A DNA stretch of 64,000 bases from Spirosoma aerolatum (lineage in GTDB: Bacteria > Bacteroidota > Bacteroidia > Cytophagales > Spirosomataceae), in contig NZ_CP020104.1 in the NCBI RefSeq assembly GCF_002056795.1, positions 2,491,001-2,555,000 on the forward strand, in the 5' to 3' direction. A model generated the notes under the pieces. The model made no database searches, was not told where the DNA came from, and was given only the letters and a program-made list of their open reading frames with translations. Each line of letters opens with the position of its first letter. Position 1 is the stretch's first letter. Shown here piece after piece: positions 51,093 through 60,244 of this stretch. The translations under genes were made by a program, and so were the position numbers.

Positions 51093-51170
51093 CGTAGAGC
51101 AGGCTAGTATAAAAACAGTCTGAATGAGTTGCAGAAGCTGTTTGCTGAGAAGCCCGAATGGCATCGCCCC

Positions 51171-51767
51171 CTATTGATTCAATAGTTTTTTCTTCTGGTC
51201 ATCAAACTCTTTCTGCGTGAGCGCGCCAGCGTCAAGCAGTTGTTTTAGCTTGAGTAATTCATCGGCCACACTGACTGAACCGGCTGATTTAGGTCTGGCA
51301 CCAGCCGATGAAGCGATTTCACCTTCGGCAATGGCGTTTTCCAGTTCAATGTAGTAACGTGTCAGGGTGCCCACCCCAACGACGACTCCCATGCTGAACC
51401 CCTGTTTGCGCGTACCGCTCTGCACCAGCTCTTTAACAATGCCTCGTTTACCGGCGTAATCGGATGTTAGGTGGGTACGCACCAATTGACCATTGACATA
51501 TTTGCCACCCACGCCACCAGCATTATCGTAAATGAAGGCAAATGCTTTAGTGGGCATGGTGCCTCTACCAAACGTCAGTGTATCGCCCAGCTTAACGACC
51601 CAACCCGCCACCGAGGTTTGATAGCCACTTTGTAAGCGATTGTCGCTGACTCGTTCATTCTTTATTTCATCGGCCGTTACTGGACCGGTTTGCGAAAACC
51701 CAACCAATGGGTTAACAAGTGCGGTGACAAACAGGCCTGCCGCTATACCTTTTAGAATTACCTTCAC
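51171..51767 (-). CDS. Secreted protein with C-terminal SHOCT domain
   Basis: Start placed at GTG 51767, because it opens a good signal peptide (KVILKGIAAGLFVTALVNPLVGFSQ); an ATG at 51848 would add an unlikely polar segment. About 198 residues. The middle is a beta-rich region (TLTFGRGTMPTKAFAFIYDN). The C-terminal 30 residues are a SHOCT domain (LKLKQLLDAGALTQKEFDDQKKKLL), a short helical module found at the ends of many bacterial proteins, role unknown. No partner gene is nearby. Confidence 0.75.
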   Translation of the reverse strand: MKVILKGIAAGLFVTALVNPLVGFSQTGPVTADEIKNERVSDNRLQSGYQTSVAGWVVKLGDTLTFGRGTMPTKAFAFIYDNAGGVGGKYVNGQLVRTHLTSDYAGKRGIVKELVQSGTRKQGFSMGVVVGVGTLTRYYIELENAIAEGEIASSAGARPKSAGSVSVADELLKLKQLLDAGALTQKEFDDQKKKLLNQ

Positions 51768-52168
51768 TCCAGATTGAGTTGTAAATGTGTGAAAAATAGT
51801 AAAATTGATGTATGTATGATTGAGTGTGCGTAAATATAAATAAACCATACTGATTGCCGTTAAACTCAGTTAGTGGTTTTGTGGGTGACAATCCATTCAG
51901 AAGTCTGCCCTACCCCCCTCTTCTCTTCCCCAAGTCGACCATTGCCCCATCAAACGGCAGTAATTGGCATGTACATTTCTCAAGTCATCACTGAATATCG
52001 GGCCTTCAGAGTCTTCAGACATGCGCTTTTTCAATCTGATAACGGCCAACTTATCGACCATCGCTTCTAATGAATGTTACACGAATCGGCTCCGCCGGAT
52101 TTGCCACCAATGTTCAGCCTTCTGCTTCGGTCGCCTTTCCCGACGCTGGCTTTTATTCAGCCATACTA
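51768..52168. other. Gene-poor stretch
   Basis: About 400 bases between the SHOCT gene and the integrase remnant. I see short open frames on both strands but none with leader, family likeness or coding bias, and no clear repeat. The SHOCT promoter should lie at its left end. Confidence 0.5.
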
Positions 52169-52529
52169 CTAGTCGATTGCTTCTTTACAGCCGATTTCCT
52201 GCTTCAAATCTACCTTAGCTGTAGAAGGTTCGGGCTGTTCTAATGGTTCGATATAGGAACCCGCTTTTAGTTCAGATAATAGGAGGGAAATTACCGCTTC
52301 TGCGTCTTTTAATCGAGCTGCAATTGTAGCTCCTTTTATGACGACTCGTTTGCGTACCAGCTTCTCTCTTTGCTCCGACCAGATGCTGTAATCGACAACC
52401 CATTGTTTTGTTAAATTATTGTCGATTGGTTTCGATAAAAAGGGTTCTTTATAGGGATAATTCTTCGGTTTTTTAGGATGTACTAAACCCTGTTTGATAA
52501 GCAATAGTTTCTGCCGTTTTTTTTGCCAT
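52169..52529 (-). pseudogene. Tyrosine integrase N-terminal remnant beside tRNA-Leu
   Basis: Minus strand. From ATG 52529 the frame starts MAKK and is lost in a run of eight A; with seven A it continues RQKLLLIKQGLVHP, then NYPYKEPFLSKP, KQWVVDYSIWSEQREKLVRK and IAARLKDAEAVISLLLSEL to a stop at 52169. This is the arm-binding N-terminal segment of Spirosoma-type phage integrases; the SAM-like and catalytic domains are absent. It lies directly after the tRNA-Leu gene and its terminator, in the same direction. It looks like a scar of an element integrated at the tRNA. No duplicate of the tRNA 3' end was found in this window. Confidence 0.6.
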
Positions 52530-52545
52530 TAGAACTCCCGCTACA

Positions 52546-52581
52546 ACAAAAAACGCCCAAATCAAGCTGATTTGAGCGTTT
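52546..52581 (-). terminator. Terminator after tRNA-Leu
   Basis: On the minus strand the stem ACGCTCAAATCA pairs with TGATTTGGGCGT (one G-U pair) and is followed by a T run. It starts eight bases beyond the 3' end of tRNA-Leu. Confidence 0.75.
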
Positions 52582-52588
52582 TTTGAAG

Positions 52589-52670
52589 TGACCACGGGGA
52601 GACTCGAACTCCCATGCCGTGAAGCACCACCCCCTCAAGATGGCGTGTCTACCAGTTTCACCACGTGGCC
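52589..52670 (-). tRNA. tRNA-Leu (anticodon GAG)
   Basis: 82 bases on the minus strand. The acceptor GGCCACG pairs with CGTGGTC (one G-U), the discriminator is A, the D arm is TGGTGAAACTGGTAGAC, the anticodon stem CCATC/GGTGG closes the loop TTGAGGG with anticodon GAG, a long variable arm follows as expected for leucine, and the T arm contains GTTCGAGTC. CCA is not encoded. Confidence 0.95.
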
Positions 52671-52822
52671 GATTCGGTTATCGAGGTGCAAATATAGCGT
52701 TTTAAGGTTTTTCTGCAAAAGACGCCCGGAAATCTTTTGCTTTTTTCCTTGCGGCAGGGGAAAAACCGACGAAAATTTCGTACTTTTATCTTTCTAAATT
52801 AACAGATTAAAGCCCATATAGC

Positions 52823-53236
52823 ATGGCACTTGAATTAGTCGGAAAGCTTGTAAAAGTATTACCCGAAGTTACGGGTCAGGGTCGGAATGGAGCCTGGAAT
52901 AAACAGGAGTTTGTTATTGAAACACTGGATAGTCAATATCCTAAGAAAGTATGTATGACCGCCTGGGGTGAAAAAGCGAATGACCTGAAGCAGTTTGCCG
53001 AAGGCGATACACTGAAAGCCACCTTTAGCGCCGAGTCTCGCGAGTACAACGATCGCTGGTATACGGAACTGCGTGCGTTCCGAATCGAACTGACCGATGG
53101 CGATAGTGCGCCGGCTGCACCTGCAAAACCTGCTACGATGCAGCAACCACAAGCTCGTTCAGCACAGCCGGCTCAATCGTCGGCTATGTCGTTCAACGCA
53201 GCCTTTGATGAAGAAAGCAACGACCTTCCATTTTAA
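52823..53236 (+). CDS. DUF3127 protein with an SSB-like acidic tail
   Basis: 137 residues. The N-terminal 95 residues are a beta-rich OB-fold-like DUF3127 domain (LVGKLVKVLPEVTGQGRNG, KQEFVIETLD, YNDRWYTELRAFRIEL). A flexible alanine/proline/glutamine linker leads to the last residues DEESNDLPF. That end closely resembles the tip of single-stranded-DNA-binding proteins, which docks repair and replication enzymes. The layout (OB domain, unstructured linker, acidic tip) is that of SSB, so a role in single-strand DNA handling is plausible but not shown. It stands alone between two tRNA genes. Confidence 0.85.
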   Translation: MALELVGKLVKVLPEVTGQGRNGAWNKQEFVIETLDSQYPKKVCMTAWGEKANDLKQFAEGDTLKATFSAESREYNDRWYTELRAFRIELTDGDSAPAAPAKPATMQQPQARSAQPAQSSAMSFNAAFDEESNDLPF

Positions 53237-53243
53237 CGACATC

Positions 53244-53310
53244 AAACGAAGAAGGGTAAGAACAGGAGAATGGATGTACCGTTTTCTCTTGTTCTTACCC
53301 TTCTTCGTTT
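53244..53310. terminator. Long hairpin after the DUF3127 gene
   Basis: Arms 53244-53270 and 53284-53310 pair over 27 bp with one mismatch (AACGAAGAAGGGTAAGAACA and its complement). Its ends AAA and TTT make it a bidirectional terminator candidate for the DUF3127 gene (+) and tRNA-Lys (-). Confidence 0.75.
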
Positions 53311-53323
53311 AAGCTACCTGGTG

Positions 53324-53396
53324 TGATTCGGCTGGGATTCGAACCCAGGACCCATACATTAAAAGTGTATTGCTCTACCAGCTGAGCTACCGAATC
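53324..53396 (-). tRNA. tRNA-Lys (anticodon TTT)
   Basis: 73 bases on the minus strand. Acceptor GATTCGG/CCGAATC, D arm TAGCTCAGCTGGTAGAG, anticodon stem ATACA with loop CTTTTAA (anticodon TTT), T arm GGGTTCGAATCCC, and discriminator A. CCA is not encoded. Confidence 0.96.
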
Positions 53397-53452
53397 AGTT
53401 GAACAGATTTCGCTTTTGAGAGCGCCTTTGTTCCTAATCGCGGTGCAAAATT

Positions 53453-54196
53453 ATGGCCTTATTTCGTTCATTGCAAGCTATTCGTCTTAAAATAAGCCTA
53501 TTTTTTTGTTTGCTGTCAGTTACTGCGCTGGCACAGACGGCCTTAACGGATTCTCTTCATCGAGCAGATTCGCTGTTTGCCAGGGGAAATTATGCGCATG
53601 CTGCCTATTTATTTGAGATGGCGTTGGCCGAAGGGCATACCGCCACTGACCCAATATTGTTAAAACTTGCCAGCATTTATGAACAGCAAAATGACATTCC
53701 CCGATTGCTGTATTATCTGGATGTTTATTTTGATCGACACCCGGACGATGCTGTTCTGCGCCGAATGAATGAAATTGCCCGAGCCAATAATCTCAGCGGC
53801 TATGAGACCGATGACCTGAATTATTTCTACCTGTTTTATCGAAAATACGGAATTTATTTTCTCCTCTTTTTGCTGATTCCGGCAGGCTATGTCTTTAGTG
53901 TTCTTATCCTGAAGGTGATCCGCAAAGAAGAGATCCCAACCCGCCAGAAGTGGATTGTCTTTCTGTATCTGTTCCTGTTACTCATCTTTACCAATTTGCC
54001 TGAAGGGGTTCAGTCGGGTATTACCAGCCATGATCGGGTGCTGCTTCGCACCGACCCTTCTGCGGCCGCACCCGTAGTGGAGGTGATTGGTCGTGGACAC
54101 AAGCTCAATATCCTGGGCAAAAAAGATATCTACCTGCGTATCCTCTGGCATAATGAACTCTACTTCATCCGACGTGACAACGTTTGGATCATATAA
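53453..54196 (+). CDS. Membrane protein with TPR-like N-terminus and SH3-like C-terminus
   Basis: 247 residues. A signal peptide (ends LAQT) is followed by TPR-like helices (RADSLFARGNYAHAAYLFEMALAEG, LLYYLDVYFDRHP), two membrane segments (about 130-150 YGIYFLLFLLIPAGYVFSVLIL and about 160-180 WIVFLYLFLLLIF), and a C-terminal SH3b-like segment (VLLRTDPSAAAPVVEVIGRG). This layout is that of proteins with a short repeat domain outside the membrane and an SH3-type fold near it, as in BatE-like aerotolerance proteins; I would not name it. Neighbours give no clue. Confidence 0.8.
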   Translation: MALFRSLQAIRLKISLFFCLLSVTALAQTALTDSLHRADSLFARGNYAHAAYLFEMALAEGHTATDPILLKLASIYEQQNDIPRLLYYLDVYFDRHPDDAVLRRMNEIARANNLSGYETDDLNYFYLFYRKYGIYFLLFLLIPAGYVFSVLILKVIRKEEIPTRQKWIVFLYLFLLLIFTNLPEGVQSGITSHDRVLLRTDPSAAAPVVEVIGRGHKLNILGKKDIYLRILWHNELYFIRRDNVWII

Positions 54197-54266
54197 TGAA
54201 TGAAAGAGTGAAGAATGGTTTGCGTCAGCATTTCGCTCTTTCGCTCATTCACTCATTCACTCATTT
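54195..54266. repeat. Second copy of the CGAAAGAGTGA repeat family
   Basis: TGAATGAAAGAGTGAA, then TGCGTCAGCATTTCGCTC, then TTCGCTCATTCACTCATT resemble the inverse of the cas1-cas2 hairpin at 37169-37250, including the GCTGACGC centre (here GCGTCAGC). It lies between two genes that converge. Confidence 0.65.
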
Positions 54267-55070
54267 CTTAAGTGGCGAATCTTTTTCTTTGGCCAGCGTG
54301 TTGTAGACGAGTTTGTCGGCGAGGTTGGGAAGCCACTTATTGATGAATACGGTCAGCTTCCCCTGGGTGGTTAGAATAAGTTCACGCTTACGGGATTTCA
54401 CGGCTTTTAGAATATGATCAGCGCATTCTTCGGCGCTCATCATATTGCTTTCGTCGCGCATGGTTTCACCTTTGGCATTACCCTGGGCATCCAGAGCGGA
54501 GTAACGAATATTTGAGGCTGTAAATCCAGGGCAGGCCGTCAATACGTGAACGCCCGTATGCAATAGTTCGGTGCGAACAGCTTCCAGAAACCCGTTCATC
54601 GCAAACTTGGAGGCCGAATAGCCTGACCGTACAGGAAGTCCACGATACCCGGCTATTGAGGAGATACCGACGATGGAGCCTTTGGATTCGATAAGGTAGG
54701 GCAGGGCGTATCGAGTAGCGTAGACGGTTCCCATGAAGTTGATGTCCATCACTTTCTGAATAACCGACGGGTCGGTATCAATCAGCATGGAACGCATGGA
54801 AATCCCCGCGTTATTGATCAGAACATCCAAGCGGCCGTATTGAGCGATAGTCTGTTCGATGAGCCGTTTGACATCGGCTTCCACACTGACATCAGCTGTT
54901 ATGGAAAGTACATCAATATCGGCCTGCTTGAGTTCACTGGTTACGGCCTGTAGGGCGTCGGCTTTGCGTCCGCAGATGACTATATGGGCTCCTTCCTGCC
55001 CAAACGCGAAAGAGAGCGCCCGACCGATACCCGACGAAGCACCGGTAATCAATACAACTTTGTTTTTCAT
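54261..55070 (-). CDS. Short-chain dehydrogenase/reductase (SDR)
   Basis: 269 residues. The nucleotide-binding motif is TGASSGIGRAL (residues 9-19), NNAGIS follows, the catalytic pair is in YSASKFAMN with the usual preceding serine in GISSIAGYRG, and a C-terminal extension (NKWLPNLADKLVYNTLAKEK) is present. The substrate is unknown; classical SDRs of this length reduce many carbonyls. It is a single-gene unit. Confidence 0.92.
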   Translation of the reverse strand: MKNKVVLITGASSGIGRALSFAFGQEGAHIVICGRKADALQAVTSELKQADIDVLSITADVSVEADVKRLIEQTIAQYGRLDVLINNAGISMRSMLIDTDPSVIQKVMDINFMGTVYATRYALPYLIESKGSIVGISSIAGYRGLPVRSGYSASKFAMNGFLEAVRTELLHTGVHVLTACPGFTASNIRYSALDAQGNAKGETMRDESNMMSAEECADHILKAVKSRKRELILTTQGKLTVFINKWLPNLADKLVYNTLAKEKDSPLKK

Positions 55071-55147
55071 AGAGGCAGCAAAGATAGAGCAATTCGTCGA
55101 TAGTCGGCAGGGATGAATTGAATCGACTTATTGGCAGCCAACTGAGC

Positions 55148-57391
55148 TTAGCGAAGCAGGGTAATAGTTCCTTTTAGGGTTCGTTGGGTGGTAAGAAGTA
55201 AGTAGTAATAGGTGCCGGTAGGGGAGTTCGTGCCGTACCATCGGAATTTAGGGTCGGTCGATGAAAATATGGTAGCGCCCCAGCGGTTAGTGATGTCAAT
55301 ACGTCTGAACTGTTCACTACAGGAGTTTTCGGGTAGGTCTTTAACGGCAAAATAGTCGTTAATTCCGTCACCATTGGGGGTAAATACATTCGGCACTTTG
55401 ATGTCGGCTGCGAATGTCGGGTTGGTAACATGGAAGGTGACGGTCGTAGTAGCGGTATGATTGGGCTGGCAGGATCGATCATCGACCACAAAATCCACCA
55501 CAAACGTTGCTTCGGCCTTTCCTGCCATCAGTTCGCAGGTGGGTTTCCAGTCAAAAGCCGACTGAAGCGTAGGTAAACCTGACTTATTTGTGAAGTTCAT
55601 ACCGATCTCTTTCACGTTGAAACCACGCCCTACACCGCTGAGTTGAAGCGTATCCCGATCGGGGTCGTTACCCAACACATCGAAAGCCGTGTGGCCTGTC
55701 GAATCGTTTGGACTTACAGTGAGTTCAACCACGGGCTGGGGGAGTGTGGTCTGGATACTGGGAGGCTGACTGGGTTTGCCTACTGCCGACAAATTGACCG
55801 AAACCGTATCGCGCAGGTTCTGATTACAGCGGGTGTCGGTCACAATGAAATCGACTATGTAGTTGGATTGGGTTGCCTGCGTACAGGTTGGTTTCCAGGT
55901 AAAGAGCTGGGAGACCTTTCCTACTCCCGAAGCTGAGCCGAACGTCATGCCTGCCTGAGTCAGCGCAAATCCCCGACCAACGGCCTGAATGGTAATATTG
56001 TCGTTGTCAATATCATTGCCGAAAGCTGTGAATGTCAGCGAGGTTCCTACATTGATTTTGGCCAGATTGTTCAGCAGGTTGGTACTGGCTGTAGGCTTAT
56101 GGTTTAGGGATGGAGTTATTGATAGCTGGATGCTGATGGTATCGCTAAGCCCTTGCGGACAACCATCGTCGGTAGCTCGAATCATGAGCGTAACAGGTTT
56201 GCCATCGGCACCAACGCATCGACCAAAGCAGAATTTCGCCTGGAGCGTATCCTTGCTGCTCCGGGTAAATAAATCACCGGGGGCAATGGTCAGGCCAGGC
56301 AGTGACCCACTCATATTGATAATGGTAATGTGCTGGTTCGGGTCAATGTCGGTAACATACAGACTTAAACAGTTCGTATCCTTTTCGGCAATGTTGAGTA
56401 CGGTTCCTTCTTTATAAAAGGTTTTCTGACCGTCGGGCCTGAAAAGGAGTTGGGGAGCGTTGTTGCGGGGACAGTCGATCACCAGCACCTGAAAATCACG
56501 CCGAACTACCCCGATCCGTTTACCCGCCCGAAATTCGGCTACTTCGACTGAAAATACGAATAAGCCTGCCCGGTCGGGCGTGACGCTCAGTAAACCGGTA
56601 CGGGCATTGACGCGAAGGGGCACCGAACCCGGAATTTCATTCGCAACAGAGATGCCAGTATTCCATTGAATAGTCGGATACGGGCCTGAGTAAAAGACGG
56701 GTTGATCAAAGGGATTGCTGGGATTACTGGGAATGGGCACTGCTGCCGTGCTGAATCCATTGTAAGGGGTAACCAGCGTATAGCTCAGACTATCACCATC
56801 GGTATCTTTGGCGCTGAAATCAAGTGTGAAGGGTTGCCCAATACAGGCATAATCGCCTTTAGGAATTGTAAAATTTGGTGACGAGTTTTTGGTCGATAAA
56901 GCTGGGAATTCCAGGTAAAAGGTCGAGCCTGCCCCGCCGGGATTGACAATATTATTGATGACTCCATTTCGGCAACAACGATCCCAGGAAATGTAATAGC
57001 CGCCCGGATCGTTGAAGATATTGGGGTCGAACGTTACGTCGTTACTGTATTTGATCAATAACGTACTCAGGCTGGAAGTCGCACAGGCCGGTCTGGTATA
57101 TACAACGGGCTGCTCACTGACGTAGAAAAGGGCAATATCGCCCATAAGCTGGTTGGTCCGCTTGGAAAAAACTCCAACACGTATGTAGCTATCGCGGGCT
57201 CCTTGACTGCCATTAACCAGGTCGAAATACAGATTCAGGTTGACCCGATGGGTATAAGCCGACTGAGTGCCCATATACCTTAGTTCAAGTTCTCCTCCGA
57301 CGATGTGCGTTGCCGAGCTAAAATGGCTGATAACCAGTAGTAAAGAGGTTAGCAGAAAAGGTAGTTTTACCAGACGGTACAAGTTGAGCAT
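55148..57391 (-). CDS. Large secreted protein with gliding-type (T9SS type B) C-terminal sorting domain
   Basis: 747 residues with a signal peptide (LPFLLTSLLLVISHFSSA) followed by THIVGGELELRYMG, a start seen in many Bacteroidota surface proteins. The middle holds several repeated beta-sandwich units, each with a GNDxDxD segment (FGNDIDNDNITIQAVGRGF, LGNDPDRDTLQLSGVGRGF). The last about 85 residues are the gliding-motility-associated C-terminal domain, with VPNVFTPNGDGINDYF and a final beta segment, used for export by the type IX system. No enzyme motif is seen; an adhesin or surface-layer role is the usual reading. Confidence 0.9.
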   Translation of the reverse strand: MLNLYRLVKLPFLLTSLLLVISHFSSATHIVGGELELRYMGTQSAYTHRVNLNLYFDLVNGSQGARDSYIRVGVFSKRTNQLMGDIALFYVSEQPVVYTRPACATSSLSTLLIKYSNDVTFDPNIFNDPGGYYISWDRCCRNGVINNIVNPGGAGSTFYLEFPALSTKNSSPNFTIPKGDYACIGQPFTLDFSAKDTDGDSLSYTLVTPYNGFSTAAVPIPSNPSNPFDQPVFYSGPYPTIQWNTGISVANEIPGSVPLRVNARTGLLSVTPDRAGLFVFSVEVAEFRAGKRIGVVRRDFQVLVIDCPRNNAPQLLFRPDGQKTFYKEGTVLNIAEKDTNCLSLYVTDIDPNQHITIINMSGSLPGLTIAPGDLFTRSSKDTLQAKFCFGRCVGADGKPVTLMIRATDDGCPQGLSDTISIQLSITPSLNHKPTASTNLLNNLAKINVGTSLTFTAFGNDIDNDNITIQAVGRGFALTQAGMTFGSASGVGKVSQLFTWKPTCTQATQSNYIVDFIVTDTRCNQNLRDTVSVNLSAVGKPSQPPSIQTTLPQPVVELTVSPNDSTGHTAFDVLGNDPDRDTLQLSGVGRGFNVKEIGMNFTNKSGLPTLQSAFDWKPTCELMAGKAEATFVVDFVVDDRSCQPNHTATTTVTFHVTNPTFAADIKVPNVFTPNGDGINDYFAVKDLPENSCSEQFRRIDITNRWGATIFSSTDPKFRWYGTNSPTGTYYYLLLTTQRTLKGTITLLR

Positions 57392-57460
57392 AGGGTAGAA
57401 ATTGTTCGGAATGGAGAGCGTCCGAAAATGGATGCTTAAATTAGCGACTTTTTAGGACTT

Positions 57461-58906
57461 ATGCGTAGAAGGATTCATAAAACACCCGAACGGTTGGCAA
57501 GCGTCCGAATCGATGCGGTGGCTGCCGAAGGGAAGTGTATTGTACGTACCGATGAGGGCGTAATTTTCGTGGATAATCCAACGGGCGGCCCTGGTGTGGC
57601 TCCGGGTGATCTGGTCGATCTGCGCATTACAAATCGAAAAAAACAGTATCGTGAAGCGGTAGCCGAACACATTCATGAATGGTCGCCGGTACGTGCCGAG
57701 CCGTTTTGTGAGCATTTTGGTACCTGTGGCGGCTGCAAGTGGCAGCATATTCAATACAGCGAGCAACTGGGCTTTAAACACCAGCAGGTGGTCGATCATC
57801 TGACTCGCATCGGGAAAGTAACCCTGCCCGAAATACGGCCTATCCTGCCTGCTCATCCCACTCAATACTACCGAAACAAACTGGAGTTCACCTGTGCTGA
57901 AGGGCGTTGGCTGACCACGCGTGAGGTCAATACTGATCAATTGATTGATCAGCGTGCAGTGGGCTTTCATGTTCCGGGTCGGTTCGATAAAGTGCTTCCG
58001 ATTCATCATTGTTACCTGCAGCCTGATCCGTCCAATGCGATTCGGCAGGCAGTGAATGACTACGTTTTTGCACATGGCCTGACGTTGTATAACCTGAAAG
58101 CTCATACGGGTTTTCTGCGAACATTGATCATCCGTACTGCTGCCACTACGCAGCAGGTCATGGTAACGTTGCAGGTCGCTCAGGATAATCCTGAGATACT
58201 CAATGAGTTACTCACTTATCTTCAGACAACGTTTCCTCAGATTACGTCGTTGAATTATATCCTGAACACGAAGAAAAACGACAGCTATCAGGATCAGGAG
58301 GTCATCAACTGGGCGGGCAAACCCTACATTGAGGAGCAAATGGATGAAGCCGACGGACCACCGTTGACGTTTCGGATTGGTCCCAAATCGTTTTACCAGA
58401 CCAACGCCCAGCAAGCGCATAATTTGTATAAGATCACGCGTGAATGGGCGGGTCTTACCGGGCGCGAGCGTGTGTATGATCTCTATACCGGAACAGGCAC
58501 CATTGCCTTGTTTGTAGCCCGTCGGGCGAAGCAGGTTGTTGGGGTGGAATATGTCGAGGCTTCGGTAGCCGATGCGCGGATTAACGCCCAGGTCAATGGT
58601 ATTACCAACACTACATTTGTTGCTGGCGACATGCGGGATATTCTGACAGATGGCTTTTTCGATCAGCATGGTCGGCCGGAAGTAGTTATCACTGATCCCC
58701 CTCGTGCGGGTATGGATGAGGCCGTGACGCGGCAATTGCTGAAAGCGTCCCCCGAACGGATTGTGTATGTAAGCTGTAACACCGCTACGCAGGCCCGCGA
58801 CTTGGGTATTCTGGACGAGGGATACCGTGTGGCCAATGTGCAGCCCGTGGATATGTTTCCGCATACACACCACGTCGAAAATATAGCGCTTTTGGTGAAG
58901 CGGTAA
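57461..58906 (+). CDS. rlmD: 23S rRNA (uracil-5-)-methyltransferase, RlmD/RumA type
   Basis: 481 residues. A TRAM-like N-terminal domain (about 15-70) is followed by the Fe-S cysteines in CEHFGTCGGCKWQH (near 85) and a later cysteine, the SAM motif YDLYTGTGTIALF, DPPRAGM and a catalytic cysteine in VSCNTATQARDL, as in the TrmA/RumA family. It methylates U1939 of 23S rRNA or an equivalent position (RlmD), or a tRNA uracil (TrmA); the Fe-S pattern supports RlmD. It is a lone + gene divergent from the T9SS-type protein. Confidence 0.9.
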   Translation: MRRRIHKTPERLASVRIDAVAAEGKCIVRTDEGVIFVDNPTGGPGVAPGDLVDLRITNRKKQYREAVAEHIHEWSPVRAEPFCEHFGTCGGCKWQHIQYSEQLGFKHQQVVDHLTRIGKVTLPEIRPILPAHPTQYYRNKLEFTCAEGRWLTTREVNTDQLIDQRAVGFHVPGRFDKVLPIHHCYLQPDPSNAIRQAVNDYVFAHGLTLYNLKAHTGFLRTLIIRTAATTQQVMVTLQVAQDNPEILNELLTYLQTTFPQITSLNYILNTKKNDSYQDQEVINWAGKPYIEEQMDEADGPPLTFRIGPKSFYQTNAQQAHNLYKITREWAGLTGRERVYDLYTGTGTIALFVARRAKQVVGVEYVEASVADARINAQVNGITNTTFVAGDMRDILTDGFFDQHGRPEVVITDPPRAGMDEAVTRQLLKASPERIVYVSCNTATQARDLGILDEGYRVANVQPVDMFPHTHHVENIALLVKR

Positions 58907-58980
58907 ACGAATGTATAATGCACAATGAATAATGTAATTACTCAAACGAAAATAGTTTAGAGTATGCTACAAGAACGTTT

Positions 58981-59061
58981 CTGTCATCCCGAGGAACGAG
59001 GGATCTTCGGAGATTCTCTTTTATCTAGTCTCCGAAGATCCCTCGTTCCTCGGGATGACAG
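58981..59061. repeat. Palindromic intergenic repeat, copy 13
   Basis: Arms 58981-59013 and 59029-59061 are perfect 33-bp inverted copies with the GAGGAACGAGGGATC middle. It lies between rlmD and the converging ComEA-like gene, and is the only copy outside the glycan locus in this window. Confidence 0.92.
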
Positions 59062-59178
59062 GAATAACCTAATGTATTTGCACTAATCTACTTAAGCAAT
59101 CACACAAAATTTCATTCAATTTAATCCTGCGAGATTGCTTACAATGCAAAGCCTGGCTATTCCTCATTATTCATTACG

Positions 59179-60167
59179 TTAAAATTCCAGATAGGGTGCT
59201 AATTTTTCGATGGTTTTGGCGTCCAGAACGCGAATGGGTTTTAACGATTCGGCAGACGTATAGGCACCGTGCTGTTCGCGGTAGTTGACAATAATCTGAG
59301 CTTGGCGACGGGATAAAAACGGGTGACGGTCCAATTCGTCGGCAGTAGCTGTATTGATGGGAATCTTACGGACGCCCGACTGGATTTTACCGAATTTCTG
59401 CAACTCCTCTAGCGCCAGCGAGTCGAGCCCGTAAATGTCACGGTATTGTTCGGTTGAAACGAACCCGCCGAGTGCATCCCGAAATTTGATAATACGACCA
59501 GCTAGTGTGCCACCAATGCCTTTCAGGGCTATCAACTGCGAGGTATCAGCCATGTTAATATCAAAAGGTTGCAGTACGGGTTTGACAGGCCGTTCGGTGG
59601 GTGCAGATCGGTTTGACAAAGCGGGACGCTCAGTAGACGTGGGTGTTTCTGCAGAATAGGGCTTAGAGCCAAACGGCTGATTGGGAGGAGCTTCTTTCAG
59701 GGTAATATATGGCTCAAGTTGATCGTAAAGCTCCGGCGGAAAGTCGTAAATACGCAGCAAATCTTCTTTCTTTCGAAACTGCCCACCTTTGCTCCGAAAT
59801 TTCTCGATTCGTTCGGCCAGCCAGCGGGGCAAACCGAGCTGCTGCCACTGAGCAACGGTCGCTGAATTTGGATCGAAGGGAAATAGTTTGGGTTCACTGA
59901 AGTATTCACTAGTGGTTTTTCTTTTTCGGAACGACTGCCGTACCGGGGTTGCTTCGCTTCTTCCGCCTGCATGATTGCCACCAGACTGTCCAGCTTTCGT
60001 TGATCGGCTGGTGATGAATCTATAGGCTTCCGATCCGCAAAAAAACGATATGCGAATGGAATCAGGAGAAGCAGGGCAGATAGGATAAGCAGAACAAGAA
60101 ACCCTCGGGCTTCTTTATGTGATAGGCCAAAATAGTCGCGGATAAGTGCTTGAAAACGGTTCAGCAT
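59179..60167 (-). pseudogene. ComEA-like helix-hairpin-helix protein, split by a frameshift
   Basis: Two overlapping minus-strand frames form one gene. The first starts at ATG 60167 with a membrane anchor (FLVLLILSALLLLIPFAYRFF, about 23-43) and runs to SEKEK. The second continues TTSEYFSEPKLFPFDPNSAT, then PRWLAERIEKFRSKGG and two HhH units (LIALKGIGGTLAGRIIKFRD, HPFLSRRQAQIIVNYREQHG) to a stop at 59179. One extra A in the AAAAA run at 59916-59920 would join them. ComEA-type proteins bind incoming DNA at the membrane in natural transformation. It may be a sequencing error. Confidence 0.75.
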
Positions 60168-60244
60168 GAATACAATTTGTTGCGGTGGTATGTAACTGCC
60201 GCAAACTAAATCGTATTGTTATACTGCACAACTTTTGGTAGTTT

